From assembly GCA_942493375.1 (NCBI GenBank), contig OW818698.1, positions 5,890,001-5,954,000 of the forward strand: DNA of 64,000 bases, written 5' to 3'. The notes under the pieces were generated by a model, which saw only the letters and a list, made by a program, of their open reading frames with translations, had not been told where the DNA came from and ran no database searches. Shown here one piece after another: positions 43,249-52,142 of this stretch; positions within the stretch are counted from its first letter, which is position 1, and each line of letters opens with the position of its first letter. The position numbers and the translations under genes are program-made. Origin of the DNA: G942493375 sp942493375. Its GTDB lineage: Bacteria > Armatimonadota > UBA5829.

Positions 43249-45609
43249 TTACTTTGCTAGTTCGGCTTTTGTCTTGACTACAGTTTCAAAAGTCTGCGGG
43301 TCTATGCCTTCTCCCCAGGCTATATATGCGGGTTTCCATATTCCGGCTTGCTGCTCTGTGTCATGCACTCGGACAGCAATTGTGTTTTTACCCGGATGCA
43401 GAAATGGTTTTGGATCAAACATGAATGTCGTAATCCATATTTTTTCGAGAGACAAGCCGGTTGAGGCTACAGTGTGCTCGAAAGCTTTCTGGCCATTGAT
43501 GAATACTTCGGCTTCTTCATCTACTGCCAGGAATATCATCCTCAATCCGGGGCTGCTGTATACGTTATCCGATATATCCAGAGTCTGTCTGTACCATCCA
43601 TATCCATGATACTTGGGGAACCCCTGAGAATCCCAACCAGTACCTTTGTCCGTTCTTATTTTTGCCCATGCTGAATCATCGAAGTCAGAAGCAGACCATT
43701 TGGAGTCCATACCGGTGTTTGTTGCATCCGGAGAGAAGTTCCATTCGTTGTTAAGTTCCTGGATTCCAACTTTGTTTGGGTCAGTCCCGGCAATTTTGCG
43801 CCAGTAGGAGAACATTTTGTCGATGTCCGGACCTTCGAATGCATTTTCAATGCAAACAACGCCTGCTTTTTTTGCAATTTCTTCGAATTCATCCAGCATT
43901 GCTATATATGCTTTGTAGTCATTGCCTATGCCATAGGTTGCTTTCTTATACATAAGAGGCATTTCAGCTACTTTTATTCGTCCAATTAGTTCAGCGTCAC
44001 CGGCAGCAGCAGCTTCAGCCTGTTTCATAAGGTCACAACCTTTTTGGACAAACGCTTTGTCTACGGGATTAGGCGGGGTCTTATCTTTACGATGCTTGCG
44101 ATAGAACGTCCAGGCTTCCCACAGCATGTCGTCATATTTCTGCATATATTCAGCAGCAGCACCATAGTAACCATAGTTGAAATCTTTTATGAGTTTTCTG
44201 GTGTCCAGTGAAGGGTTCCAGAGTTGTTTTGCCCAGACCCAGCTTCTCATAAAACTGTGATCAGCAGCATTGTTGTTTCCGTGTGCGCACTGGAACATAA
44301 CTCCTGTTGCACCATTTTTGATGTAATAGCGCAGGTTGTCTGCGATGACCGGCATGTTGATGTTTGGATTCATATATACAAAGCTGGAGGGGTAGTCCCA
44401 GATGATCATGTTTGCATTCATCCTGCCCCATTTTTCCATAGAACTGGCAAATATCGGTGTTTCCCATACGTAATCATTTGGTTTTGCCCATGCACAGGAA
44501 TCCGTGCAAAGCCAGAAACTGACATTAGGCCTGGGTTTGATTGTTTTTGGAGGAACTATTGTCCCCATATAAGCCAGCGTATTAATCTTGGTGTTGGGAT
44601 AATCATCTTTGATTGCATCTGCAACTTTGTTGATAAACTGCAGCAGAGATCCCATGTAGGTGCCTTCGGCGTCGTTGATTTTCTTGCAGTTGGCACATTC
44701 GCAGTAGTCTCTCCAGTCGTTTGGGGAGACTTCAAAGAATTGCACAGTGGGGTCTGCCTTGAGGACGCTGCGAGCCTTATCAATGACTATCTGCAGAACG
44801 TCAGGATTAGTCATACATAACTGGCGAGGTTTTCTTACACCTTCAAGTTCTGAGAAGTATTCAGGGTGCTTGGCAAAATATTCCGGAGGGGGCACGAGCG
44901 CTTCGAACGTGTGGACACCTCCCCACATGTTTGGGTATCCTCCCCATTCTTTCTTAACATCAGCTGCAGCGCAGTAGGTTTTGTTGCGAAGAGACCAGTC
45001 CCTGTTCCATGCATCAGCATTGTAAGGGCTTCTACGGTCCTGTAAAACAGGTCTGTAGGTCCTGGATACAGGTTTGAACTTGAGGGTAGGGCGTTTCGGA
45101 ATGGTTTGTGTTCCTGCTGCATACCACCTGCAGCCCAAATCCTCTTCCAGAAGACAATAGACACCGTTGATGATACCGCGTGTCTTGCCACCCATTATGA
45201 AGATGGAATTGCCCTTTATTGCAATGGAGTATCCATCTCTTTCGAGATCAATGCTGGGTTTAGGTATACCAGAGGTTGCATATAGCAGTGTCCTGCCGAT
45301 GCTGATTTCTTTGCCTGTGGCAGCAAAGTCGGTTTTCTCGCTGACAACTGGATATGTAGCTCCGGTTATCTCTTTAAGCCACATGGCGAGGTCGTCAGCG
45401 GCCTTTATGTCCATTGTAGTTGGAGCGGTTGCGATGACTATTCTGTATTGAGTGGTTCCATTTGTAGCCAGAGTGATTGTTGAAGCTGCTGCGCCTTTAG
45501 GCTTCAGTCCACTTTTCCACTTGGAGTTGAAGTCCACTCCAAGTGCCTGACCACCGATAATCCACAGTGCTGCTGTAATAGAAACCAATAGAAGAATACG
45601 TTTAGTCAT
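43249..45609 (-). CDS. secreted DUF4838 protein (alpha-glucuronidase-like), copy 2
   Basis: 786 residues, signal peptide at 1-24. Domain order is the same as the copy at 40664 and the two align from end to end, with most substitutions scattered in the N-terminal beta domain and the C-terminal sugar-binding domain. The barrel motifs VEVSPNDWRDYCECANC, NMIIWDYPSSF and GATGVMFQCAH are kept, so both copies are likely functional. It is translated from an ATG after GGGGGAAG, 14 bases behind the small membrane protein gene, and so is cotranscribed with it. It arose by tandem duplication. Confidence 0.85.
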   Translation of the reverse strand: MTKRILLLVSITAALWIIGGQALGVDFNSKWKSGLKPKGAAASTITLATNGTTQYRIVIATAPTTMDIKAADDLAMWLKEITGATYPVVSEKTDFAATGKEISIGRTLLYATSGIPKPSIDLERDGYSIAIKGNSIFIMGGKTRGIINGVYCLLEEDLGCRWYAAGTQTIPKRPTLKFKPVSRTYRPVLQDRRSPYNADAWNRDWSLRNKTYCAAADVKKEWGGYPNMWGGVHTFEALVPPPEYFAKHPEYFSELEGVRKPRQLCMTNPDVLQIVIDKARSVLKADPTVQFFEVSPNDWRDYCECANCKKINDAEGTYMGSLLQFINKVADAIKDDYPNTKINTLAYMGTIVPPKTIKPRPNVSFWLCTDSCAWAKPNDYVWETPIFASSMEKWGRMNANMIIWDYPSSFVYMNPNINMPVIADNLRYYIKNGATGVMFQCAHGNNNAADHSFMRSWVWAKQLWNPSLDTRKLIKDFNYGYYGAAAEYMQKYDDMLWEAWTFYRKHRKDKTPPNPVDKAFVQKGCDLMKQAEAAAAGDAELIGRIKVAEMPLMYKKATYGIGNDYKAYIAMLDEFEEIAKKAGVVCIENAFEGPDIDKMFSYWRKIAGTDPNKVGIQELNNEWNFSPDATNTGMDSKWSASDFDDSAWAKIRTDKGTGWDSQGFPKYHGYGWYRQTLDISDNVYSSPGLRMIFLAVDEEAEVFINGQKAFEHTVASTGLSLEKIWITTFMFDPKPFLHPGKNTIAVRVHDTEQQAGIWKPAYIAWGEGIDPQTFETVVKTKAELAK

Positions 45610-45623
45610 CGCTTCCCCCGGAC

Positions 45624-46040
45624 TTATTTAGTGTCTTTGTGTTTCCTCATTTTGTTGATTGTAGAGTAGAGTTCAACCAGCTTAATAGCAGCCCCGGCGA
45701 TTCCTATTGCTGCAGCTACTTTTGGAGTGACTGCCTGATCAACCTTGCCACTCAGGAGCTGGACTGTGTCTCCAACTTTACCTGCAGTGGTTTCAGCTTT
45801 GTTTGCAATTGAATCAACTTTGGCGCCAATGGTATCTGCGGTTGCTTTAGCCTGGTTGGCTACTGCTGTGGCCTGGTCTAAAATAGGTTGAACTTTGGTC
45901 ATTGCTTCATCTACTCTGTCATTGACCATTTTCTTCATGGAAAAGAACATATAGATAAACCCTATTGCCAGTGCGACAATGGCAATCGTTGAGACCAACT
46001 GGCATATGGCCATTATCCCTAATGAAACTTCTTGAGTCAT
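45624..46040 (-). CDS. small membrane protein with long coiled coil (DUF948-like)
   Basis: 138 residues. A membrane helix at about 12-33 is followed by a long coil of Ala/Thr/Lys-rich heptads (VDEAMTKVQPILDQATAVAN, AKVDSIANKAETTAGKVGD), then a second hydrophobic segment (about 105-120). It looks like DUF948/apolipoprotein-like helical proteins of Gram-positive-type and environmental bacteria. AAGGAAG lies before the ATG, and TATAAT at 46061-46066 (minus) is a possible -10. It lies 14 bases upstream of DUF4838 copy 2, and so is its operon partner. Function unknown. Confidence 0.7.
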   Translation of the reverse strand: MTQEVSLGIMAICQLVSTIAIVALAIGFIYMFFSMKKMVNDRVDEAMTKVQPILDQATAVANQAKATADTIGAKVDSIANKAETTAGKVGDTVQLLSGKVDQAVTPKVAAAIGIAGAAIKLVELYSTINKMRKHKDTK

Positions 46041-46289
46041 ATTTACACTTCCTTGTATGTATTATATCGGCTTATCGTATTTGCTTATAGCCTAATGTAC
46101 TGATTATTCAAACAGAACTTGGTTATAAAGTTCGTCATTTTCCGTTGGAATCCTCCATGAATGCACGATTATACTCGATTTGAGCAGGATGTACGTGTGA
46201 TAATGGATAAGAGTGTCTTTACTATATGCTTGTGTTGTATTGATGCTTTAGGGGATCGTTTTTCCTGAGGCGATTTTGGAGGCTGTCTT

Positions 46290-47315
46290 GTGGAAGAGAA
46301 TACTCAGAAAACCGGGAATGCTGTAACCTGGGAATTTCGGATACCGTTGGTCAACAATCCTCACATAATGCTGGATTTTGTTAAAGTGTGGAGTATTACT
46401 GCGCTGATATCTATATTGCTAGTATCGGCGATGGGTTTTTTGGTAGGTGACTGGGAACCGGATGTCTATCTGGAGTTTACCAAGGGGATGCTTCTGATAG
46501 TGGCTGGTCTGGCTGTCCTTATGATTTTAATCATGTTGATCTGGTTCGGGAACAAGTTTTATGCAGTGTTTTCTGTGGATGAAGACGGGGCTTCCTACAA
46601 TGTGGGACGCAAGCAGAGTAAGGTGAATACTGCTATTGCCATAATCGGTGCTCTGGCAGGAAAGCCCGGAGTTGCTGGTGCGGGCTTGCTGGCGAAATCG
46701 CAGGAGAGCGGATTCTTTGGCTGGGATATGGTCTATAAGGTTATCTACTTCCCTACTTCCCGTGTGATATCACTCAAGAATACCTGGAGGACGGTGGTCC
46801 GTTTGTATTGCACTGAAGAGAACTACGAAGAAGTCAGGGCAATAGTGCAGGCAGGTTTTGAGGGTGCAGCGGCTGCCAGAGCGAGTGCACTGGTAACCGG
46901 CGCTAAGAATAAGTCAGCGTTGGTCCACAGGATTTTCAGCATCTGGACACTTATGGCGTTGGTTGGAGCGTTCATTACTTTAGCAAATCCCGTTGTGGAT
47001 ATGGATGTTTATGGCTGGTGGATGGTGCTGACCGGGCTGCTGGTGTTGCTCAGCGGGGTGTTCGCCGGATGTATTTCGCAGATCATGGCAATAGCTGGGT
47101 TATTGGGAACTATCTGGATAATTATTATCACCTGCATTGCCGGATCTGCAAAGACGACGATAATCCCTGGTCTACTCACAAGCTCCAAATTTGCGATGAA
47201 TTCAGATGGGCAGGACGGTGTGTTTCTAATGCTGTCCATTGTGGGGACAATACTACTGTTGATATGCTCGATCAGAAATGTCAGGAATTCTGGTGAGCGG
47301 CAGAAAACGGTATGA
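46290..47315 (+). CDS. multi-pass membrane protein of unknown function
   Basis: 341 residues from GTG 46290, with TTGGAGG eight bases upstream. Two membrane helices near 30-50 and 68-88 flank a soluble stretch resembling a bacterial PH-like domain (YAVFSVDEDGASYNVGRKQ, RVISLKNTWRTVVRLYC, about 90-190). Four further helices occupy about 210-330. No catalytic motif is visible. It is followed by an SGNH hydrolase 36 bases downstream. I do not recognise a family. Confidence 0.75.
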   Translation: MEENTQKTGNAVTWEFRIPLVNNPHIMLDFVKVWSITALISILLVSAMGFLVGDWEPDVYLEFTKGMLLIVAGLAVLMILIMLIWFGNKFYAVFSVDEDGASYNVGRKQSKVNTAIAIIGALAGKPGVAGAGLLAKSQESGFFGWDMVYKVIYFPTSRVISLKNTWRTVVRLYCTEENYEEVRAIVQAGFEGAAAARASALVTGAKNKSALVHRIFSIWTLMALVGAFITLANPVVDMDVYGWWMVLTGLLVLLSGVFAGCISQIMAIAGLLGTIWIIIITCIAGSAKTTIIPGLLTSSKFAMNSDGQDGVFLMLSIVGTILLLICSIRNVRNSGERQKTV

Positions 47316-47351
47316 TTTAGGCCCTGTCTATTATTATTTGGAGGACTACAA

Positions 47352-47948
47352 TTGCGAGAAACTTATGAGTGGTGTGATATATGGTGGGATAATCCGGAAG
47401 ATACTTCTATTCCACGGGTGCTATTGATTGGTGATTCTATATCGGTAGGTTATACAAAACCTGTGACACAGAGTTTGGAAGGAATTGCACGTGTGGACCG
47501 CCTGGGAACATCAAAGTGTATAGTAGACAAAGGTTTCTTCAGCGAAACAGACTATGTGCTTGGTGAATACAGGTATGCAGCAGTTCATTTCAACAACGGA
47601 CTGCACGGAGACCATCTGAGTGACTTTGAGTATGAAACAGGACTCAGGACCTATCTTGCACGGCTGAAACAAGCAGTTGGTGAGACTCCAATAATCTGGG
47701 CAAATTCCACCCCAGTGACTGTCCAGGGAAACCCACTGATGCTTGATGCAAAGATCAATCCCCAGGTGATATCAAGAAATCAGGCAGCACAGAATGTGAT
47801 GAAAGAGTTCGGCATTGCTGTAAACGACCTTTATGCCGTTGCCCTTGAACACTTAGCATTGAGGGTACCTGATGGATATCATTTTATGCCTGAGGGTTAT
47901 GAGGTTTTGGCTGACGCTGTGGCTGGTGTGTTGAAATCTCATTTGTAA
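47352..47948 (+). CDS. SGNH/GDSL-type esterase
   Basis: 198 residues from TTG 47352, with GGAGGAC immediately upstream. Block I is LLIGDSISVGY (nucleophile Ser29), block III is HFNNGLH, and block V is VPDGYHFMPEGY (Asp/His). There is no signal peptide, so it is cytoplasmic. SGNH enzymes hydrolyse esters of lipids or acetylated sugars. It forms a likely operon with the membrane protein upstream and precedes a palindromic spacer. Substrate unknown. Confidence 0.85.
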   Translation: MRETYEWCDIWWDNPEDTSIPRVLLIGDSISVGYTKPVTQSLEGIARVDRLGTSKCIVDKGFFSETDYVLGEYRYAAVHFNNGLHGDHLSDFEYETGLRTYLARLKQAVGETPIIWANSTPVTVQGNPLMLDAKINPQVISRNQAAQNVMKEFGIAVNDLYAVALEHLALRVPDGYHFMPEGYEVLADAVAGVLKSHL

Positions 47949-47960
47949 GTGTTTTATTAT

Positions 47961-48029
47961 CACGCAAAGCCGCCAAGGCGTAAAGAAAGCCTTTTTTATT
48001 GCTTCTTTGCGCCTTGGCGGCTTTGCGTG
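47961..48029. repeat. inverted repeat, family G (CACGCAAAGCCGCCAAGGCG type)
   Basis: Arms 47961-47990 and 48001-48029 pair almost perfectly around a T-rich 10-base loop. It begins 12 bases after the SGNH stop. Confidence 0.88.
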
Positions 48030-48082
48030 AGGTAATTCTCTTTAACTCACAAAATCGTTACAGCTCAGTTTTGTGAGAATTT

Positions 48083-48137
48083 AAAGTCCATTCATACTTC
48101 GATACGCGCTTTGCGCTACTCAGCACGAACGGACTTT
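48083..48137. repeat. inverted repeat upstream of trpB2 (AAAGTCCATTC/GAACGGACTTT)
   Basis: Arms 48083-48093 and 48127-48137 with one mismatch. The interior contains GCGCTTTGCGC. The remaining spacer to 48250 has no gene; AAGGAGG at 48233-48239 serves trpB2. Confidence 0.6.
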
Positions 48138-48249
48138 TGGTCAGTTCACTGTAGACTGAAATCTTGCACAAAATCCATTGCGCGCATTATTTCCTCAATA
48201 TGTGCTATTATTTTAGATATTGTTTCTACGGTAAGGAGGCTAGCATTTT

Positions 48250-49578
48250 ATGGACAGACGACAGTTTTTACTAAATCAGGATCAGTTACCTACACATTGG
48301 TATAATATAGCAGCGGATCTTGGTGAGCCTGCGGCGCCACCTCTTCATCCAGCTACCAAGCAGCCATGTGGACCGGATGATTTGGCACCCATATTCCCGA
48401 TGCACATTATTGAACAGGAAGTAAGCACCGAGAGATGGATTCCCATCCCCGATGAAGTCCGCCAAAAGCTGACCCTTTGGAGGCCTTCTCCGCTGATTCG
48501 AGCTACCGAGCTTGAAAAGGCCCTTGGGACTCCGGCTCATATATACTACAAGTATGAGGGAGCATCCCCAGCCGGAAGCCACAAGCTCAATACTGCCCTA
48601 CCTCAGGCATATTACAACAAGATAGAAGGCACCAAGCGTATAGCTACCGAGACCGGTGCTGGCCAGTGGGGGAGTGCACTTGCCATGGCTTGTGCTTTCT
48701 TCGAAGTAGAGTGCACTGTCTATATGGTTCGCTGCAGTTTCGAACAGAAACCTTATCGGAAGTCTTTGATGAAGCTGTACGGAGCCGAGGTGTTCCCGAG
48801 CCCCGGACCTACTACTGCATTTGGCAGGAAGATTCTCGAGGAGCATCCTGATACACCAGGCAGCCTTGGAATTGCTATCAGCGAAGCCCTGGAAGACACT
48901 CTTGCACACGATGACGTCAGATATTCCCTGGGCAGCGTTCTGAACCACGTTGTCCTCCATCAGACTGTTATCGGGCTGGAAGCTCAGAAGCAGATGGAGT
49001 TGGCTGGTGAATATCCGGATGTCGTCATAGGATGTGTCGGCGGCGGCAGCAACTTCGGTGGAATCATTATGCCGTTTATGGCTGACAAATTCGCCGGAAA
49101 GAATGTCAGAGCAGTTGCTGTGGAACCGAACGCATGTCCGACATTGACTAAGGGTGAATACAAATACGATTTTGGTGACACCGCCGGACTAACCCCAATG
49201 CTGAAGATGCACTCTCTGGGTTCTGAGTTCATTCCTCCTGCAATTCATGCCGGCGGACTGAGATACCACGGAATGTCTCCTCTGGTCAGCTTGCTTGTTG
49301 ATAGAGGGTTTGCAGATGCCGTTTCCGTTGACCAGATGGATGTATTTGCAGCTGCTACCTTGTTTGCAAGGACAGAGGGCATAGTCCCGGCGCCGGAGTC
49401 CTCCCATGCGATCTGCCAGGCTATCAATGAAGCTAACCAGGCAAAAGAAGAAGGTAAGGAGAGAGTCATCCTCTTCAACCTCAGCGGACATGGGTTCCTT
49501 GATCTTGCTGCATATGATGCATATCTGGAAGAAAAACTCCAGAGCACAACATGTGAAGATGAGAGCAATTGGAATTGA
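48250..49578 (+). CDS. trpB: TrpB2-type tryptophan synthase beta chain
   Basis: 442 residues, the longer TrpB2-type. PLP lysine is Lys112 in AGSHKLNTALPQ. The phosphate-binding loop is GCVGGGSNFGG and the family ends with FNLSGHGFLDLAAYD. The N-terminus (RRQFLLNQDQLPTHWYNIAAD) is diagnostic of TrpB2. It converts indole plus serine to tryptophan. No trpA or other trp genes are nearby, so it may act on free indole. AAGGAGG 11 bases before the ATG is the ribosome site. The stop overlaps the glycosylase start by ten bases. Confidence 0.95.
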   Translation: MDRRQFLLNQDQLPTHWYNIAADLGEPAAPPLHPATKQPCGPDDLAPIFPMHIIEQEVSTERWIPIPDEVRQKLTLWRPSPLIRATELEKALGTPAHIYYKYEGASPAGSHKLNTALPQAYYNKIEGTKRIATETGAGQWGSALAMACAFFEVECTVYMVRCSFEQKPYRKSLMKLYGAEVFPSPGPTTAFGRKILEEHPDTPGSLGIAISEALEDTLAHDDVRYSLGSVLNHVVLHQTVIGLEAQKQMELAGEYPDVVIGCVGGGSNFGGIIMPFMADKFAGKNVRAVAVEPNACPTLTKGEYKYDFGDTAGLTPMLKMHSLGSEFIPPAIHAGGLRYHGMSPLVSLLVDRGFADAVSVDQMDVFAAATLFARTEGIVPAPESSHAICQAINEANQAKEEGKERVILFNLSGHGFLDLAAYDAYLEEKLQSTTCEDESNWN

Positions 49579-50441
49579 ACCAAATCGATCTTGCAGGACA
49601 GCCGATGGATTTAGACCTGACGCTGTCCTGCGGACAGGCATTTAGATGGCGCAAGAGTGAGGATGGAATCTGGCAGGGAGTTGTTGGTGACAAACTTATA
49701 CGTGTCACCATGCAGGATGACTCACTGCTCTGGAAGACCTATCCCGATGACGATATAGACCTGATAAGAGACTACTTCAGACTCGATGATGACGCTACCG
49801 GCATTTATAAAATCCTCTCCGAGAGATGCGAATACCTGGCAGCAAGTATTCAACGTTTCTATGGTATGAGGCTTGTCAGGCAGGACCCCAGGGAAGCCCT
49901 CTACTCATTTGTGTGTTCAGCTGCAAACAGCATCCCCCGGATTATGACTTCCATTGAAGCTATGTGCGTAAGGTTTGGTAAGCAGGTCTGTGAGCATGAA
50001 GGACTGTGCTACTATGCTTTTCCAGAAACCCAGGCGTTGCTGCATGCAGATGAACTGCACCTACGGACGAGTGGTTCACTGGCTTTCCGTGCGAAACATA
50101 TTCAGAGCGTAGCTGCATTTCTTTCTCTAAAAGACGACGACTGGCTCCTGAGTCTGCGTGATGTGAGTTTTCAAGAAGCCCGAAAGCAGTTGGCAACAAT
50201 AAGAGGTGTAGGACCTAAGATAGCTGACTGTGTTTGCCTGTTTGCTCTCAACAAGGACGAATCTGTTCCGGTTGATACACATATCAGGCAGATCGGCTGC
50301 AGATTGTTCCTGCCTGAAATGGGCGCTAAGTGTGTTACCGACAACGTCTACCGCAAAGTCCAGAAGGAATTCTTTGACCGCTACGGCCAATACGCAGGCT
50401 GGGCGCAGCAGTTTTTATTCTACGATGATTTGCTTGGGTGA
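49569..50441 (+). CDS. ogg: OGG1-type 8-oxoguanine DNA glycosylase
   Basis: 290 residues from TTG 49569, overlapping trpB2 by ten bases. The N-terminal OGG_N region (LDLTLSCGQAFRWRK) is followed by the HhH-GPD core: FVCSAANSIPRIMTSIEAMC, GVGPKIADCVCLFAL with catalytic Lys217, and VPVDTHIR with Asp236. Both catalytic residues are present, so it is a bifunctional glycosylase/lyase that removes oxidised guanine. Its link to trpB2 is physical only. Confidence 0.92.
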   Translation: MELNQIDLAGQPMDLDLTLSCGQAFRWRKSEDGIWQGVVGDKLIRVTMQDDSLLWKTYPDDDIDLIRDYFRLDDDATGIYKILSERCEYLAASIQRFYGMRLVRQDPREALYSFVCSAANSIPRIMTSIEAMCVRFGKQVCEHEGLCYYAFPETQALLHADELHLRTSGSLAFRAKHIQSVAAFLSLKDDDWLLSLRDVSFQEARKQLATIRGVGPKIADCVCLFALNKDESVPVDTHIRQIGCRLFLPEMGAKCVTDNVYRKVQKEFFDRYGQYAGWAQQFLFYDDLLG

Positions 50442-50442
50442 A

Positions 50443-50470
50443 CCTGGGAACGCCAATCTCCTGATTGGCG
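50443..50470. repeat. half unit of family H with its own hairpin
   Basis: CCTGGGAACGCC followed by a dyad CGCCAATC/GATTGGCG with a CTC-type loop. It is the same element as one arm of the palindrome at 52053, but with the stem bases changed on both sides. It starts right after the ogg stop. Confidence 0.7.
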
Positions 50471-50550
50471 ATTGATGTATGTATTAGACATAGATGTCCA
50501 GGGAACTAGGGCAGGGTCATTGATCACCCTGTCCAACATTTACTTTTTCA

Positions 50551-50583
50551 TTAACCGCTAAACACGCTAAAGCACGCGAAAAG
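50551..50583. repeat. CGCGAAA-type repeat
   Basis: TTAACCGCTAAACACGC followed by TAAAGCACGCGAAAA, similar to 8257-8285 and part of 62178-62250. It borders the stop of the thymidylate synthase-like gene. Confidence 0.6.
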
Positions 50584-50586
50584 GGT

Positions 50587-52023
50587 TCACTCGTCGATAT
50601 ACTCCTGCCCGGTTCTCAGACACTCCTCGGCTTTTGCTAGTTGTCGGCCTATGTAGATTGCGTGGCCTATGTCGGAGATGGCGCAGTCTCGGTAGAGTTC
50701 GTGCTGCAGGCGTTCGGCTTTTGGGGAGCGGTATTCCTTGATCTCCTGACCATCCGGGTTGAAGTGTTTTACTACAATGTCAGATTCTTCTAGTGAGATT
50801 GTGAAGTGGCCGTTGGGGTCCAGGTTTACTGCAAAGCCTTTTGCATCGCAGACTCTCTGAGCTCTATCGTATCTTGTAGGATCTATACTTATCGACTGGC
50901 TGATTACAGTCAGAGTGCCGGGCGGGATGCATGTCTGTTCGGAGACCATTTGCTGTACCATCATCAGACCATATATGTTCTTCAGCCAGGCATCCATAGC
51001 GTTGTGGGTGCGGTAGACGGCGGTCAGAGTCAGAGTGTTGTCGAATACCCGGAAGAATATTGATACCAGGCATGGGGCATCGTCTGCATCGATATCTTTG
51101 TGGCTGTCCCACAGCGCCAGGTAGCAGTCTCTGTCCTGCGGGTTTTCTCTTAAGCGCTGTGCGAACTTTTCCAGGGAATCGAAGCCGTAGTAATCACGGA
51201 TCCGGTTTCCATAAGTGTATGGCTGGTCATTAGACCGCTCAGCGATCACCATGTCCTGCTGGTAACGTTTGAGATCCTCTATATCGAACCCGAAGTCGAG
51301 TAAATCGCATGGATCATCTTCGACAGGATGTCTAATTACTACCTTGAGGTTTTGAAGCTCCTGCCTGTCCCCTTTGCGAAGATGCACAATGTGTCCAAAC
51401 CTGGCGATGTGAAATACTACCTCTCTCCACGCAGCAAGCGGTGTCTCTGCAGCTATGCAGTGGGCTGCAGGATCGCTGGGGAAATGGGTGACTTCTACCT
51501 TAGGAAACGGGATGTCTATTCTTTCCTGTTCATCTGCTGGTTTTGCTGTGTAGTGATCCAGGAATGATTTGAGTTTTGATATCGATTCCGGCTCGTGCGG
51601 GTCTCCAAAAGGTTTATGTACTGTTACGCGTCCTCCAAACATATCCGGAGTAACCAGATCGTCAATGACATAGGTTGTTCCGACAATTCGAGTTACTTCG
51701 CAGCCCAGACTCTCGGCTTTTTCCAGACCTGCTTTGAAATATGCTTTTAGGACTCCAGCAGAACCTGAGCGGTCTGCTCCACAGATGACAATATCTGTGA
51801 GTTGAGGGTTGTAAAGCAGGTTTCTGAGGAGTTGTGGGATACCGTTTCCATACAGGTTGCCAATTACAGCCAATTTTGAGGAGCTGGAATTAAGGTCAAT
51901 ACCGGCGTTGGTTAGTCCCTCAATTACATAATCTAGTGCGCTCCAGAGGCAGACGAGACCGACTGTTGCATTGGGATTTGCAATTTTCAGCTTATTACCA
52001 AAATGCAGCGGTATGAATTCCAT
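50587..52023 (-). CDS. archaeal-type thymidylate synthase with MtrA-like and DUF4346 domains
   Basis: 478 residues. N-terminal ~165 residues (ATVGLVCLWSALDYVIEGL, LAVIGNLYGNGIPQLLRNLL, IVICGADRSGSAG) look like a tetrahydromethanopterin methyltransferase subunit-A-like domain. The middle (about 190-400) is the thymidylate synthase fold: PYTYGNRIRDYYGF, then DDAPCLVSIFFRV with nucleophile Cys318, TAVYRTHNAMDAWLKNIYG and GTLTVISQSIS. A DUF4346-like C-terminus (about 410-478: ISLEESDIVVKHFNPDGQEI, GHAIYIGRQLAKAEECL) closes it. It would make dTMP from dUMP. Gene order with dCMP deaminase supports that. AAGGAT precedes the ATG. Confidence 0.85.
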   Translation of the reverse strand: MEFIPLHFGNKLKIANPNATVGLVCLWSALDYVIEGLTNAGIDLNSSSSKLAVIGNLYGNGIPQLLRNLLYNPQLTDIVICGADRSGSAGVLKAYFKAGLEKAESLGCEVTRIVGTTYVIDDLVTPDMFGGRVTVHKPFGDPHEPESISKLKSFLDHYTAKPADEQERIDIPFPKVEVTHFPSDPAAHCIAAETPLAAWREVVFHIARFGHIVHLRKGDRQELQNLKVVIRHPVEDDPCDLLDFGFDIEDLKRYQQDMVIAERSNDQPYTYGNRIRDYYGFDSLEKFAQRLRENPQDRDCYLALWDSHKDIDADDAPCLVSIFFRVFDNTLTLTAVYRTHNAMDAWLKNIYGLMMVQQMVSEQTCIPPGTLTVISQSISIDPTRYDRAQRVCDAKGFAVNLDPNGHFTISLEESDIVVKHFNPDGQEIKEYRSPKAERLQHELYRDCAISDIGHAIYIGRQLAKAEECLRTGQEYIDE

Positions 52024-52052
52024 CTGGTATCCTTATCTATCTGGGAATGCTG

Positions 52053-52138
52053 CCTGGGAACGCCCCTGGGAACGCCGAACTCCTGTTCGGCATTTATAAG
52101 CCGAACAGGAGTTCGGCGTTCCCAGGGGCGTTCCCAGG
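52053..52138. repeat. palindromic element, family H (39-bp perfect arms, nested hairpin)
   Basis: Left arm 52053-52091 and right arm 52100-52138 are exact inverse complements around an 8-base loop. Each arm also contains its own hairpin GCCGAAC-TCCT-GTTCGGC, so the element can form a cruciform. The half unit at 50443 has the same CCTGGGAACGCC lead and TCCT loop but a different paired stem. Confidence 0.92.
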
Positions 52139-52142
52139 TTAA

